This document shows, piece after piece, positions 1 to 5,553 of a DNA stretch of 8,190 nucleotides. The notes below the pieces were generated by a model. It ran no database searches. It had not been told where the DNA came from and saw nothing but the letters and a program-made list of their open reading frames with translations. The translations under genes and the position numbers were made by a program. Every line of letters begins with the position of its first letter. Within the stretch, counting starts at the first letter, position 1. The stretch is from Candidatus Woesearchaeota archaeon (GTDB lineage: Archaea; Nanobdellota; Nanobdellia; Woesearchaeales; GW2011-AR9), in the NCBI GenBank assembly GCA_013204355.1, contig JABMOA010000093.1:1-8190 (forward strand). Reading direction: 5' to 3'.

Positions 1-681
1 AATTTAAAATGTTTAGTTGATTTTCGTTTAAATCAAAAAATTAAAGATGAATTAAAGTTACTTGGATGTGAAGTTTTTGAAATTGATTTAACAAAAAAAG
101 CCTTGAATTGGAAAGAGATTTTAGAGTTAACAAATAACCAAGAGGGCATAGATATTACATCCTCTGAAGCATTAGACCCAACAACAAGATATTATGATTG
201 GCTTAGTTATGAAATTATTAATAATTCGCCTAATTATTGTTTTATTCCATTTGGAACAGGACATCTTTATGAGAATATTCTTAATATTAATAAAAAAGAA
301 GTAACCAGTGTTAATCATGACCCGCGTTTTAAAGGAGATGTAAACACCTTACGTAATTGTAATTTTATTGGTGCAACAACAAATAATCCTTTAACTAAAG
401 CGGAAAAATTATATTCTCCTCACCTTCCATTTATTAAATTTGATGAACAGTGGATTAGCTTTTATCGTTACGCAGCGTATTGTGGTAAAGAGTCAGTAGT
501 GAATATTTTAGAAGAAGCATTTCTTAATCAAGCAATCAAATTAGCTCAAAAAATTAAAATTAATGCTGAACCTTCAGGACTCGCTGGTCTTGCAATGTTA
601 TTACAAATGCGAGAAAAAATTCCAAAAGATGCTAAAATTCTAATTATCAATACGGGAAAAACAAAATATACCCATGATTAA
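1..681 (+). CDS. PLP-dependent lyase/threonine synthase-like enzyme, C-terminal part (5' truncated by window)
   Basis: The frame is open from base 1, so the gene starts left of the window; 226 residues are visible, ending in TAA at 679-681. The segment around visible residues 79-93 (CFIPFGTGHLYENIL) resembles the glycine-rich phosphate-binding loop of fold-type II PLP enzymes. The C-terminal AEPSGLAGLAML followed by ILIINTGKTK matches the usual ending of threonine synthase, threonine dehydratase and cysteine synthase relatives. The catalytic lysine would lie in the missing N-terminal part, so substrate and reaction cannot be assigned: amino-acid beta-elimination, beta-replacement or dehydration are the family options. 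The loop reads GTGH rather than the commoner G-S/T-G-G, suggesting a divergent subgroup. The gene converges on the btpA-like gene with a 36-bp AT-rich gap. Family assignment is fairly secure; exact function is unknown. Confidence 0.75.
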   Translation, partial: NLKCLVDFRLNQKIKDELKLLGCEVFEIDLTKKALNWKEILELTNNQEGIDITSSEALDPTTRYYDWLSYEIINNSPNYCFIPFGTGHLYENILNINKKEVTSVNHDPRFKGDVNTLRNCNFIGATTNNPLTKAEKLYSPHLPFIKFDEQWISFYRYAAYCGKESVVNILEEAFLNQAIKLAQKIKINAEPSGLAGLAMLLQMREKIPKDAKILIINTGKTKYTHD

Positions 682-717
682 AATCGTTAGGTAATATTAT
701 TTTATTAGTTTTATATT

Positions 718-1521
718 TCATTTATTAACTTCAGCCATAAATTCCTTAACTTTATGTACATCTATTTTTGCATCATAAGGTTTCAAATTACGTTCTTCAT
801 TCTTATCTTTTAACTCACCTTCTTTTAAGGATGTACTCACAATTACGGCATTAGCACATTCTAATAATTGTTTTACATTCTCTTTTGATGCACCACTTCC
901 AATTATGATAGGAAAATCATAACCAACTGCATTTCTCGCGATTTTTAGATCATCAAGGTTCGGTGAATCACCAGTCCATTGACCTGTGATAATAATTCCA
1001 TCCGCCCCTTTAGATCTAGCTTCTTTTGCTGAATACCCCAATGTTTTATTCTGATCTAACATTACTGCATGTTTCACATGAATGTCAGCATAAATTAATA
1101 TGTTTTCTGCATTTAATATTCTTCTAGTATTAATAACATCTTCGGGATTTGCGATGATATCTCCAAATGATGTTTTGACACTATCCACAAAAACAGGAAC
1201 ACGAATAAATTTTAAATTATTTCTTACTGCAATCTCAAATGCAGATTTATAATCATTCCATAAAATACTAATTCCAAAAGGTAATCTTGAATGTTTTGTT
1301 AAATCTTTAAGAAGAAGTTCCATCATAATATTAGATTCTTCTGTCTCATTTATACGATGTGGAAGATTATAATTATTCTCAACTATAATCATATCAATCC
1401 CTCCATCTTCAAATGATTTTAAATCTAATAATGCTTTTTTTAAAATATTCTCATAATTTAAATATCCTTCATAACCTATCAAAGGGTTAAGATGTAATGC
1501 ACCAATAATTAATTTATTCAT
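718..1521 (-). CDS. BtpA/SgcQ family TIM-barrel protein
   Basis: This is a complete 267-residue protein of normal length for the BtpA family. It opens with LIIGALHLNPLIGY, matching the family start (G-x-x-H-L-x-P-L-x-G). FEDGGIDMIIVENNYNLP at about residues 37-54 is the conserved E-x-G-x-D-x-x-x-x-E-N strand-loop. GADGIIITGQWTGDSP and FPIIIGSGASKENVKQLL in the C-terminal half are typical barrel strand and phosphate-site motifs. BtpA was named for stabilising photosystem I in cyanobacteria, but it is widespread in non-photosynthetic archaea and bacteria, where its substrate is unknown, so no photosynthetic role is implied. The gene follows the coiled-coil gene on the same strand by 49 nt and has its own TATA-like box, so it may be transcribed separately. 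The start at 1521 preserves the expected N-terminal first strand. Confidence 0.85.
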   Translation of the reverse strand: MNKLIIGALHLNPLIGYEGYLNYENILKKALLDLKSFEDGGIDMIIVENNYNLPHRINETEESNIMMELLLKDLTKHSRLPFGISILWNDYKSAFEIAVRNNLKFIRVPVFVDSVKTSFGDIIANPEDVINTRRILNAENILIYADIHVKHAVMLDQNKTLGYSAKEARSKGADGIIITGQWTGDSPNLDDLKIARNAVGYDFPIIIGSGASKENVKQLLECANAVIVSTSLKEGELKDKNEERNLKPYDAKIDVHKVKEFMAEVNK

Positions 1522-1560
1522 TTTTTAAGACCAACATAATAATATCAACATTAAAAAAAC

Positions 1561-1568
1561 TATATAAA
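1561..1568 (-). promoter_or_regulatory. TATA box of the btpA-like gene
   Basis: The minus strand reads TTTTTATATAG here, directly downstream of the stop of the preceding gene. The box is centred about 43 nt before the ATG at 1521, predicting a start site near 1538 and a leader of about 17 nt. This differs from the leaderless spacing seen at most other genes in the window. Confidence 0.45.
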
Positions 1569-1570
1569 AA

Positions 1571-1969
1571 TTACCACTGAAATCGCCATCTAGGATCCTT
1601 TTTCTTATCATTCACGATTTTTTTCATTTTCTCATGTGATGCCTGATTCAAGAATTCTTCTGCAATTTGTTTCACACGTAGCCCATTGATATCAACATCG
1701 TTTTGAAAAAATTCATACTTTTGAATTATCTTATCTAAAATTTCTTCTTGTGCTTCAAGATTCACGGGAATCAATTTTTTACTTGCAACTTTACGTTCCT
1801 TTTCTAACTCTTCTAAATCACGTAAATCTTCTAATAATGATTTTGGATCATCTTGAACATGTTCTAGGAATTCTATAATAGCTTGGATATCTTTTAGAGA
1901 ATCAACTTTTTTCTTTGGTTGTTTAGAACCAAACATCTTTATCCACAAACTCCTTTCATACACCTTCAT
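1571..1969 (-). CDS. Small charged helical/coiled-coil protein, function unknown
   Basis: The 132-residue protein is not recognised as a named family. Residues 24-75 are rich in E, K, L and D with heptad-like spacing (for example LLEDLRDLEELEKERK), and the C-terminal half is also helical and charged; no cysteine cluster, signal peptide or membrane segment is seen. It ends in the basic-aromatic tail KKDPRWRFQW. The ATG at 1969 is favoured because a minus-strand TATA box at about 1992-2000 places the start site at or next to it, giving a leaderless mRNA. An internal ATG at 1936 (MFGSKQPKKK) has AAAGGAG upstream, but the 13-nt gap is too long, so it is the weaker alternative. The gene is divergent from the zinc-protein gene and upstream of the btpA-like gene. 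A cytoplasmic structural or partner-binding role is only a guess. Confidence 0.7.
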   Translation of the reverse strand: MKVYERSLWIKMFGSKQPKKKVDSLKDIQAIIEFLEHVQDDPKSLLEDLRDLEELEKERKVASKKLIPVNLEAQEEILDKIIQKYEFFQNDVDINGLRVKQIAEEFLNQASHEKMKKIVNDKKKDPRWRFQW

Positions 1970-1990
1970 AATAGAAAAGAATTATTTGAT

Positions 1991-2001
1991 GTATTTAAAA
2001 C
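1991..2001 (-). promoter_or_regulatory. Archaeal TATA box, leftward (coiled-coil gene)
   Basis: The minus strand reads GTTTTAAATAC preceded by a purine-rich BRE-like AAAAAG. Its centre is about 26-27 nt from the ATG at 1969, the spacing that gives a leaderless transcript. Confidence 0.55.
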
Positions 2002-2010
2002 TTTTTAAGA

Positions 2011-2023
2011 AAGGTATATAAAA
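2011..2023 (+). promoter_or_regulatory. Archaeal BRE/TATA box, rightward (zinc-protein gene)
   Basis: AGAAAGG followed by TATATAAAA is a strong BRE plus TATA box. The centre near 2018 predicts initiation near 2044, at the ATG at 2045, so this mRNA is probably leaderless. The leftward box lies only about 20 bp away, so the two divergent promoters likely compete for or share bound factors. Confidence 0.65.
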
Positions 2024-2044
2024 CCTTAATTTTTCATTTTATCG

Positions 2045-2437
2045 ATGAAAGGCACTGCATGGAAGAAAAAGAAAACCTATGGAGAATATAAAGTTGCAAC
2101 CTGTCCATTTTGTGAACGTATCGCAACACAAAAGAATGAACAAGGCCTTGAAGTCTGCCATCAACATACGGCTTCTAAAATGGAAGAAATTAAGTGTACA
2201 TGCGGGAAATGGTTAGAGCAACGGGTAGGTAAGTTTGGTCCATATTTCAATTGTATGGATTGTGGAAACATGAATTACAATAAAGCCATGGAAATTAAAG
2301 CTGTCACAAAAACAGACCAACCAAAACCATCATCTACCCAATTCCAAGCACCTCCCGTAAAGAAACAAACATATGTAGAGAAACGTGAACCAAAGGTAAC
2401 ATATATTACTTCTAATGACGTTGAATACTTTGATTGA
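2045..2437 (+). CDS. Small zinc-ribbon protein (topoisomerase-type zinc finger-like)
   Basis: The 130-residue protein has two putative zinc clusters. The first is CPFC at residues 20-23 with CHQH at 38-41. The second is CTC at 51-53 with CMDC at 70-73, separated by KWLEQRVGKFGPYF. The second half, a C-x-C knuckle, then G-x-F-G-P-Y-F, then C-x-x-C, resembles the C-terminal zinc ribbons of type IA topoisomerases, which bind single-stranded DNA. The N-terminus is basic (WKKKKTYGEYK). From about residue 85 the protein is proline- and threonine-rich and probably disordered, ending in acidic NDVEYFD. It has no catalytic domain, so it is likely a stand-alone nucleic-acid-binding or adaptor protein. 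Start choice is supported by the TATA box 26 nt upstream. Zinc binding is well supported; the nucleic-acid partner is inference. Confidence 0.75.
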   Translation: MKGTAWKKKKTYGEYKVATCPFCERIATQKNEQGLEVCHQHTASKMEEIKCTCGKWLEQRVGKFGPYFNCMDCGNMNYNKAMEIKAVTKTDQPKPSSTQFQAPPVKKQTYVEKREPKVTYITSNDVEYFD

Positions 2438-2496
2438 AAAAAGTTTGGTTTATTTTTATAAGTAATTAGTTTACAAAAATAGACAAACACAAAAAT

Positions 2497-2859
2497 TTAT
2501 TTCTGATTATATTTTTGCATCAATAAATCAACAATAGGGTTCCATTCTGGATCCTCTACTACTATTGGAATTTTGATACCTTCTTTGGAGAAAAAATAGG
2601 AGGAATTACTTCCCCTTGAAGTCATATTTTCAATTATTCTAACTAAGTCTTTAGGATTAGAATTTGTATTTCTAGGATGGTCATTATATGCGTAATTTCC
2701 ATTATGTAATCTATGATAAAAAACTAATTCTGTTCCTGGAAAATTTCCAGTGATAGGTCCTAAAAACAAATAGGGTAAATCTAAAGCAGGTCTGTCAACT
2801 AGCTTAAATCCTCTACTTTTTAAATAATCTGTTTGTTCTAATCCTATATCTGATACCAT
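2497..2859 (-). CDS. Hypothetical protein, function unknown
   Basis: I do not recognise this family. From the preferred start it is 120 residues, beginning MVSDIGLEQTDYLKSRGF. An upstream in-frame ATG at 2871 would add MWIY, but a minus-strand TATA box (TTTATAAAA, 2883-2891) is centred about 26-27 nt from the ATG at 2859, so the shorter form fits the leaderless rule seen elsewhere in the window. The protein looks soluble and mixed alpha/beta, aromatic-rich in the middle (LVFYHRLHNGNYAYNDHPR), and has no cysteine cluster or membrane segment. It converges with the zinc-protein gene across 59 AT-rich bases and diverges from the transglutaminase-like gene. Coding is supported by length, a good promoter and ordinary residue composition. 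Confidence 0.6.
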   Translation of the reverse strand: MVSDIGLEQTDYLKSRGFKLVDRPALDLPYLFLGPITGNFPGTELVFYHRLHNGNYAYNDHPRNTNSNPKDLVRIIENMTSRGSNSSYFFSKEGIKIPIVVEDPEWNPIVDLLMQKYNQK

Positions 2860-2882
2860 ATAAATCCACAATAAACCATTTC

Positions 2883-2891
2883 TTTTATAAA
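2883..2891 (-). promoter_or_regulatory. TATA box of the hypothetical gene at 2497-2859
   Basis: The minus strand reads TTTATAAAA. Its centre near 2887 predicts initiation near 2860-2861, one or two bases before the internal ATG at 2859, which decides the start in favour of that codon. Confidence 0.55.
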
Positions 2892-2965
2892 CTATTCTCT
2901 GAATTATTTCATTTCCTGATATTAAAAATAGTTCATTTTATTTTTTAGATAACTCACTTCTTTTT

Positions 2966-3073
2966 ATGATTGAAAAAGAAGAAGATACCACACCCCCATT
3001 AATATTCACTAAAAAGGGACAAAAGATTTATAAACGATTATGTCGAAAAATATCTGATGAGCTCAGATCATAA
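2966..3073 (+). CDS. Possible 35-residue basic peptide overlapping the transglutaminase-like gene
   Basis: ATG at 2966 opens a 35-codon frame ending in TAA at 3071-3073. It begins MIEKEEDTTPPLIF and has a basic second half (TKKGQKIYKRLCRK). It overlaps the downstream gene by 17 nt in another frame, which would allow translational coupling. Upstream are only weak TATA-like stretches (ATTAAAAATA at about 2920-2929, TTTTATTT at 2937-2944). Against it, the downstream gene has its own strong TATA box inside this frame, so the region may simply be promoter DNA. No recognisable domain. Confidence 0.3.
   Translation: MIEKEEDTTPPLIFTKKGQKIYKRLCRKISDELRS
3027..3034 (+). promoter_or_regulatory. TATA box of the transglutaminase-like gene
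   Basis: TTTATAAA, preceded by purine-rich AAAAG, is centred about 26 nt before the ATG at 3057. It predicts a leaderless transcript and supports that ATG over the out-of-frame ATG at 3040. Confidence 0.6.
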
Positions 3074-4349
3074 ATATAATTCTGTACTACATAACCTTGT
3101 CCCTCTAGTCGCTGTTGCTGCATCTTTCCTTACATTTGGTGGATATTTTTATAGGATGCATTCAGTCCCAATTAATGGAGAATTAAGATTTATTCCAACA
3201 ATTGAAGAGAAAGTAGATGTTCCACTACAAGGAAACTTTGATGGCCTGTCTTTAACATTAACAGGTGACGAGTTAGTTTACACATACCAAAAAGCAGAAA
3301 AAAATAGGTGGTCAGATTACACTGATTTTGTTGATACCAAAAGAATTGGTCCTATAGCAGATATTCTTCTTGATAAATCTAATGGAGATAAAATAAAATA
3401 CATACAAGAAGTTCTTGAATTTATTAACGATAATGTAAAATACGATAAAGATACTCGTGGATATTGGGATCCAAGTTTTTTTGGAGAATCTGATTCAAGA
3501 CAAGATGACTTTGGTAAATTTCCAATTCAAACTCTTTATGATAAGAGAGGAGACTGCGAGGATTATAGTATTTTAGCTGCTTCATTCTTTGCTTATGCTG
3601 GTATTGAAACAGGTATTGCATTTTCTCCAAACCACGCTGCTGTTGGATTTATATTAGAAGATCAAGAAAACTTAGATAAAATTATTTTTGATGCAGCAAA
3701 ATCTGCTCTTGGAACAAAAATAAAGTCTACACTTGGCGTTACTCCCTCAACACGTAGAGTAAATGTAAATTTAAAAACAAAGATTCTTAATTTAGAAGAA
3801 GCAATTGATAAAGACATTCCTTCTATTATCGGAACAAAAACATGGTTCTCAATTGATGTGACTGATTGGAAATTTAGTACACTTCCTGTAAATGTTCCCT
3901 GTAACAAATTTTATTGGTTAGGGGATATTGAATTATCATTTCATGAAATTGCTCAAAAAGTAAATGCAGAATTAGTCAGAGGAACCAATCAGAATAACAC
4001 AATAGAAAATATTCTTCAGGATGCTATTACCCAAAAAAATATAAATCCAAATTTAGATAAAATATTGTATAGATTACCCTCAAATTCGCATTATTTTATA
4101 GCAGCACGACCTGTAGTAAAATTAAATAATGATAGTAAATGTAAACCTGAAGAAGGTGGAAGAATAGGTTTAGATTCATTAGGTGGGAGTCCTGTCGATG
4201 GAAAAGCATTATTAGGTTCAATAAAACAAAAAAGAATTTTTTATTTAGAACCGCAAAGAACTGGCTTTACATTACATTCACAAATTCCCATGGCAGTTCA
4301 TTGGCAACCTTTACCTAAGGATAAATATCCCTCACAAAAAAATAAATAG
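3057..4349 (+). CDS. Membrane-anchored transglutaminase-like (papain-fold) protein
   Basis: The 430-residue protein begins with a short polar segment and one hydrophobic helix at about residues 13-32 (NLVPLVAVAASFLTFGGYFY), a signal anchor that would place the rest outside the membrane. The transglutaminase-like core lies at about 115-215. RGDCEDYSILAASFF carries the catalytic Cys167 in the classic G-D-C-x-D context, SPNHAAVGF gives His193, and IIFDAAKS gives Asp212, so the Cys-His-Asp triad is complete. Prokaryotic members usually act as cysteine proteases or amide transferases on cell-surface proteins; the substrate here is unknown. The roughly 215 residues after the core carry no motif I recognise. 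The in-frame stop at 3000 and the TATA box at 3027 fix the start. The gene is monocistronic or followed by the small membrane-protein gene, which has its own promoter. Confidence 0.8.
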   Translation: MSSDHKYNSVLHNLVPLVAVAASFLTFGGYFYRMHSVPINGELRFIPTIEEKVDVPLQGNFDGLSLTLTGDELVYTYQKAEKNRWSDYTDFVDTKRIGPIADILLDKSNGDKIKYIQEVLEFINDNVKYDKDTRGYWDPSFFGESDSRQDDFGKFPIQTLYDKRGDCEDYSILAASFFAYAGIETGIAFSPNHAAVGFILEDQENLDKIIFDAAKSALGTKIKSTLGVTPSTRRVNVNLKTKILNLEEAIDKDIPSIIGTKTWFSIDVTDWKFSTLPVNVPCNKFYWLGDIELSFHEIAQKVNAELVRGTNQNNTIENILQDAITQKNINPNLDKILYRLPSNSHYFIAARPVVKLNNDSKCKPEEGGRIGLDSLGGSPVDGKALLGSIKQKRIFYLEPQRTGFTLHSQIPMAVHWQPLPKDKYPSQKNK

Positions 4350-4359
4350 GCATTTATTT
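4340..4359 (+). terminator. AT-rich inverted repeat at the 3' end of the transglutaminase-like gene
   Basis: AAATAAAT at 4340-4347 and ATTTATTT at 4352-4359 flank an AGGC loop that includes part of the stop codon. The all-A/T stem is weak and no long T tract follows, so this is a possible termination or mRNA-end element rather than a firm one. Confidence 0.3.
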
Positions 4360-4380
4360 AAAAAAGTCATTCTAAGACTT

Positions 4381-4443
4381 CCAGAGATTCATCCGCAAAC
4401 CTTGGTCACTGGGTTCACAATGTTGCTCGATTCTTCCGCAACA
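4381..4443 (+). other. GC-richer intergenic island with direct repeat and hairpin; possible ncRNA, strand uncertain
   Basis: This stretch is about half G+C while its surroundings are around one third, which in AT-rich archaea often marks structured RNA. A near-repeat, GATTCATCCGCAA at 4386-4398 and GATTCTTCCGCAA at 4429-4441, differs at one base. TGTTGC at 4421-4426 can pair with GCAACA at 4438-4443 across an 11-nt loop. A TATA-like ATTTATTTAAAAAA at 4352-4365 could place a + strand start near 4384. No known RNA family is recognised and no C/D box pair is seen. Confidence 0.25.
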
Positions 4444-4451
4444 CTTAAAAA
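4444..4451 (+). promoter_or_regulatory. TATA box of the small membrane-protein gene
   Basis: CTTAAAAA lies about 26-28 nt before the ATG at 4476, giving another leaderless-type arrangement. Confidence 0.5.
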
Positions 4452-4475
4452 CCATACCCTCACAAAAAGCCTTCC

Positions 4476-4757
4476 ATGTTTACAAATAAAAAAGGGAATG
4501 TAATGATCATAGCAATCGTATTAGCTTTAGTTGTCTTAGGATTTATGTTGATGACATTTGCACAAAGAGAATGTAATAGTAATAAAGACTGTGCGGAGAA
4601 TGCATATTGTGGGTCAGATTATGAATGTCATGAATATCCTGATGCGATTCTACACACAAATAATAATTTCATACCAGCAGCATTAATCCTTGGGATCTCA
4701 TTTGTGGTTGCAGGATATTTGTTTAGAACGAATAAAACTCCATTTAAAAAATATTAA
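4476..4757 (+). CDS. Small two-helix membrane protein with evenly spaced four-cysteine loop
   Basis: This 93-residue protein has a basic N-terminus (NKKGN), a first hydrophobic helix at about residues 9-28, an external loop, a second helix at about 65-83, and a basic tail (RTNKTPFKKY). The positive-inside rule puts both ends in the cytoplasm and the loop outside. The loop holds exactly four cysteines, C33, C39, C45 and C51, each separated by five residues (CNSNKDC, CAENAYC, CGSDYEC), which suggests two disulfides or a metal site. The D-C-x4-Y-C pattern resembles cysteine-rich extracellular modules of other proteins, but I cannot name a family. The NKKGN plus hydrophobic start also recalls class III (pilin-like) signal peptides, though the second helix argues against a pilin. 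The promoter spacing supports this start. It converges with the 37-residue gene. Confidence 0.7.
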   Translation: MFTNKKGNVMIIAIVLALVVLGFMLMTFAQRECNSNKDCAENAYCGSDYECHEYPDAILHTNNNFIPAALILGISFVVAGYLFRTNKTPFKKY

Positions 4758-4767
4758 AAAAGAAATG

Positions 4768-4881
4768 TTAATTAGGTATGTGAATACCTAATTTTTGGCA
4801 AATTTTCTTTTGGTTGTCTGTTAACTTTTTGTAATGTTTTCTCACAAACTCTTCAAATTCTCCGTCGACATCTCTCATCAT
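4768..4881 (-). CDS. 37-residue small protein with strong Shine-Dalgarno and 5'-end hairpin
   Basis: Tandem ATGs at 4881 and 4878 open a 37-codon frame ending in TAA at 4768. The product starts MMRDVDGEFEEFVRKHYKK and ends with LTDNQKKICQKLGIHIPN; it is charged, probably two short helices, with one cysteine and no membrane segment. The coding call rests mainly on the leader: GGAGGTG at 4889-4895 on the minus strand is a full match to the archaeal Shine-Dalgarno with 7 nt before the first ATG, and a TATA box lies further upstream. It is the only gene in the window with such a signal; the others appear leaderless. Function is unknown. It converges on the small membrane-protein gene with 10 bp between stops, and its last codons are part of the shared hairpin at 4771-4792. 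Confidence 0.6.
   Translation of the reverse strand: MMRDVDGEFEEFVRKHYKKLTDNQKKICQKLGIHIPN
4771..4792. terminator. Perfect inverted repeat between convergent genes (likely bidirectional terminator)
   Basis: ATTAGGTA and TACCTAAT form an 8-bp stem around a TGTGAA loop. On the + strand TTTTT follows directly; on the - strand, T-rich sequence follows after about 10 nt. It sits at the junction of two convergent genes, so it fits a terminator for both, although archaea more often terminate at plain T tracts. Confidence 0.5.
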
Positions 4882-4888
4882 TGTACAC

Positions 4889-4895
4889 CACCTCC
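4889..4895 (-). promoter_or_regulatory. Strong Shine-Dalgarno site GGAGGTG
   Basis: Seven bases complementary to the conserved 3' end of archaeal 16S rRNA, 7 nt before ATG 4881. This decides the start of the 37-residue gene and contrasts with the leaderless genes around it. Confidence 0.7.
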
Positions 4896-4900
4896 CACGC

Positions 4901-4919
4901 GTAAATCACTGCGATTTAC
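4901..4919 (-). promoter_or_regulatory. Hairpin at the predicted 5' end of the small-gene mRNA
   Basis: GTAAATC, GCAGT loop, GATTTAC: a perfect 7-bp stem. With the TATA box at 4944-4952 the predicted start is near 4921, so the hairpin would begin about 3 nt from the 5' end, with a 5-nt link to the Shine-Dalgarno region. Roles such as mRNA stabilisation or control of translation are inference. Confidence 0.5.
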
Positions 4920-4943
4920 AACATTTTATGTATTGCGTAATCC

Positions 4944-4952
4944 TTTATAAAA
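4944..4952 (-). promoter_or_regulatory. TATA box of the 37-residue gene
   Basis: The minus strand reads TTTTATAAA; its centre at 4948 predicts initiation near 4921 and a leader of about 40 nt. Confidence 0.5.
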
Positions 4953-5207
4953 GTTGTTGATTCACTTCCAGAAGTAAAAGAAAGTTGTCACCATTCAAGA
5001 AAACATCATCTGTCAAAAAAAGTTGAAAAGATTTAAGCAAATCTCATTCTAATTTCTTTTTTATAAAAATTTAATATGTTTTTCTAAATCTACTTTAAAA
5101 ATGTAGTATAGAATTTGCTCATTGTAAAAAGAAAACTGTAAAAAGAAAACTAAAATTTCAAAGAATCGTGAGTCCATATGAAATGTGGTCAAAAATAAGC
5201 AAAGCTT
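4953..5207. other. AT-rich intergenic stretch, no gene seen
   Basis: Between the two divergent promoters no frame longer than about a dozen codons has supporting signals. It holds a TATA-like TTTTTTATAAAAA near 5056-5068 and TTTAAAA at about 5094-5100, either of which might start a longer transcript into the next gene, plus a 14-bp tandem repeat at 5123-5150. A GTG at 5185 extends the next gene in frame but lacks a supporting ribosome site. Confidence 0.5.
5123..5150 (+). repeat. Perfect 2x14-bp tandem repeat (TGTAAAAAGAAAAC)
   Basis: Two head-to-tail copies, 5123-5136 and 5137-5150, lie about 90-115 bp before the downstream start codon. They could be slippage or paired regulator sites; nothing else in the window shares the unit. 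Confidence 0.7.
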
Positions 5208-5217
5208 TTTAAATAGG
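5206..5217 (+). promoter_or_regulatory. TATA box that sets the start of the 5239 gene
   Basis: TTTTTAAATAGG is centred near 5212, about 26 nt before the tandem ATGs at 5239 and 5242. It would lie inside the coding region if the GTG at 5185 were used, so it favours the shorter protein. Confidence 0.5.
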
Positions 5218-5238
5218 CCATTTAATTACGCCTCTAAA

Positions 5239-5553
5239 ATGATGAAAATCAACCGTATCCCAGATATATTAAATAAACGTAGAGAAATCCTAGAACTGAT
5301 TGTAGATCAAAGACTAGCAAACCCCCACGTAACTGTTAATCAAGCTCTAAATTATGTATTAGATCGTTATGATCCAAAAACAGATGCACAAGGATATAAT
5401 CTCACGTGGCATGCAGCAAGAAGTTTAGGGTTATACCATCAGGGAAATCGTTTAGCGAATGATTATCTTATAACTAGAAATAATAAATCATTTCCTCTGC
5501 GTGTTTATAGGTCAATTCGTGATATTTCAAGAACTGCAGAAAAAATAGATTAA
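5239..5553 (+). CDS. Small hypothetical protein, function unknown
   Basis: From the preferred ATG the protein has 104 residues, starting MMKINRIPDILNKRREIL; the GTG at 5185 would add 18 residues but would place the TATA box within the gene. It is basic and mostly helical. It contains HVTVNQALNYVLDRYDP at about residues 31-47 and an aromatic/histidine segment, YNLTWHAARSLGLYHQGNR. No cysteine cluster, membrane helix or catalytic motif is visible and I do not recognise the family. The composition would suit a nucleic-acid or protein binder, but that is a guess. Its TAA (5551-5553) overlaps by 2 nt the stop codon of the convergent nreA, so the two mRNAs must overlap at their 3' ends. Confidence 0.6.
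   Translation: MMKINRIPDILNKRREILELIVDQRLANPHVTVNQALNYVLDRYDPKTDAQGYNLTWHAARSLGLYHQGNRLANDYLITRNNKSFPLRVYRSIRDISRTAEKID

Noticed and set aside
4364..4380. 5-bp stem with 7-nt loop, AAGTC ATTCTAA GACTT, looking like an anticodon arm for UCU
   Set aside because: No acceptor stem, D-arm or T-arm can be built around it, even allowing short introns, so it is taken as chance.
4970..5010. Minus-strand ATGATGT resembling a C box of a C/D guide RNA
   Set aside because: One base off consensus and no CTGA D box follows at a usable distance.
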